This document shows, piece by piece, positions 63,517 to 64,000 of a stretch of 64,000 bases of DNA. Position numbers and translations under genes: made by a program. The notes beneath the pieces are model-generated. The model made no database searches, was not told where the DNA came from, and saw nothing but the letters and a program-made list of their open reading frames with translations. Source of the DNA: Rhodococcus qingshengii JCM 15477 (GTDB taxonomy: Bacteria; Actinomycetota; Actinomycetes; Mycobacteriales; Mycobacteriaceae); contig NZ_CP096563.1 of NCBI RefSeq assembly GCF_023221595.1, forward strand, positions 6,319,001 to 6,383,000. The letters run 5' to 3'. Position 1 is the stretch's first letter. Every line of letters begins with the position of its first letter.

Positions 63517-64000
63517 GTGTCTGGTGCCGAACGAACAAACAGGAGTCGCCGCAACCCGCGGCGTCGACCTGCCGTCGGCAACCCCGATAAACCTTTGATG
63601 CGAACCGTCCGTGAAACTTCTGCGGGCGGCTTGGTCGTCGACGGCTGGGGAGGACCCCCGGAACGCCTCTGCGCTGCACTGATCGGCCGAACCGACCGCC
63701 GCGGACGCCTGCTCTGGTCGCTACCGAAGGGCCATATCGAACAAGGTGAGACCGCTGAGCAGACCGCGATGCGTGAGGTCGAAGAAGAAACCGGTATCCA
63801 GGGAACCGTCCTGGCACCGCTGGGCAGCATCGACTACTGGTTCGTGACCGAAGGTCGACGCGTCCACAAGACCGTGCACCACTATCTCCTCCGCTTTCTC
63901 GGCGGTGAACTCTCCGACGAGGACATCGAGGTCACCGAAGTCGCTTGGGTGCCGCTGACGGAATTGCACTCGCGCCTCGCATACGCCGACGAGCGCAAAC
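63517..64000 (+). CDS. mutT4: MutT4-like Nudix hydrolase (partial, 3' end outside window)
   Basis: The visible 161 codons from GTG 63517 give a basic, Arg-rich lead-in ([10 protein letters not shown]) and then a Nudix domain. It has [23 protein letters not shown] and the Nudix box [23 protein letters not shown] spelled by its key residues G, E, RE, EE and [24 protein letters not shown] and SRLAYADER match the mycobacterial MutT4 type. It likely hydrolyses a nucleotide substrate. It is divergent from pcnA with 111 bases between. Confidence 0.88.
   Translation, partial: MSGAERTNRSRRNPRRRPAVGNPDKPLMRTVRETSAGGLVVDGWGGPPERLCAALIGRTDRRGRLLWSLPKGHIEQGETAEQTAMREVEEETGIQGTVLAPLGSIDYWFVTEGRRVHKTVHHYLLRFLGGELSDEDIEVTEVAWVPLTELHSRLAYADERK

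Overview
The window looks like chromosomal DNA of a high-GC mycolic-acid actinomycete, most likely Rhodococcus (erythropolis/qingshengii-like). Supporting signs are a DypB-type peroxidase with its encapsulin, a KstR-type steroid operator, a glucosylglycerate hydrolase, a 13E12-type DUF222/HNH gene with an actinobacterial SOS box, F420-type enzymes and the divergent pcnA/mutT4 pair that sits near oriC in mycobacteria. This is inference from gene content. I saw no tRNA, rRNA, CRISPR array, insertion sequence or prophage.

Layout. 1-2.7 kb: the start of an ABC ATPase gene, a small membrane protein and a PhoX-type phosphatase. 2.7-9.5 kb: one 2280-residue secreted, membrane-anchored DUF11-repeat (fibril-like) protein with near-identical modules in an A-B-B-A-A-B-B array, followed by about 1 kb without genes. 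10.5-20.8 kb: GH25 muramidase, glucosylglycerate hydrolase, HAD hydrolase, CDF-like protein, DUF222/HNH protein, lipoprotein, PHP hydrolase, F420/FMN oxidoreductase, Tat-exported cyclase-family protein and diguanylate cyclase. 20.9-23.5 kb: a Mn/Fe-type ABC importer operon. 23.6-26.2 kb: an SDR and two TIGR04222-type membrane proteins with Gly/Cys tails. 26.1-32.6 kb: a branched-chain 2-oxoacid dehydrogenase operon (bkdA-bkdB-bkdC-lpd plus an amino acid dehydrogenase) with a divergent Lrp regulator. 32.7-33.8 kb: a DUF692 (MNIO) enzyme and a small partner protein. 33.8-35.7 kb: encapsulin and DyP peroxidase. 35.7-38.8 kb: beta-propeller protein, epoxide hydrolase-like protein and a ketosteroid isomerase under a KstR-like operator. 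38.9-47.8 kb: an amino acid/amine permease, a FadR-type regulator and an operon of PuuD-like hydrolase, SDR, glutamine synthetase-like ligase, aldehyde dehydrogenase and ACT protein, then an MFS exporter. 48.3-51.1 kb: leuS. 51.2-63.4 kb: small membrane proteins, regulator/MFS pairs, an SBF-type transporter, a YqgE protein, TetR-controlled genes, an AidB-like acyl-CoA dehydrogenase and the CCA/poly(A) polymerase family gene. The window ends inside a mutT4-like Nudix gene.

How genes work together. The strongest candidate for an undescribed system is the MNIO enzyme plus partner (32.7-33.8 kb) together with the two TIGR04222 proteins (24.4-26.2 kb). Their C-termini end in Gly-rich tracts with three cysteines each, which look like substrates for a cysteine-modifying iron enzyme. 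The 41.3-46.3 kb operon reads as a gamma-glutamylation route for an amine. An SDR stands where an amine oxidase would be in the Puu pathway, which suggests an amino alcohol such as ethanolamine. The ketosteroid isomerase and epoxide hydrolase pair is tied to steroid catabolism by its operator. Encapsulin and DyP form a known nanocompartment pair, and the cargo tag is visible.
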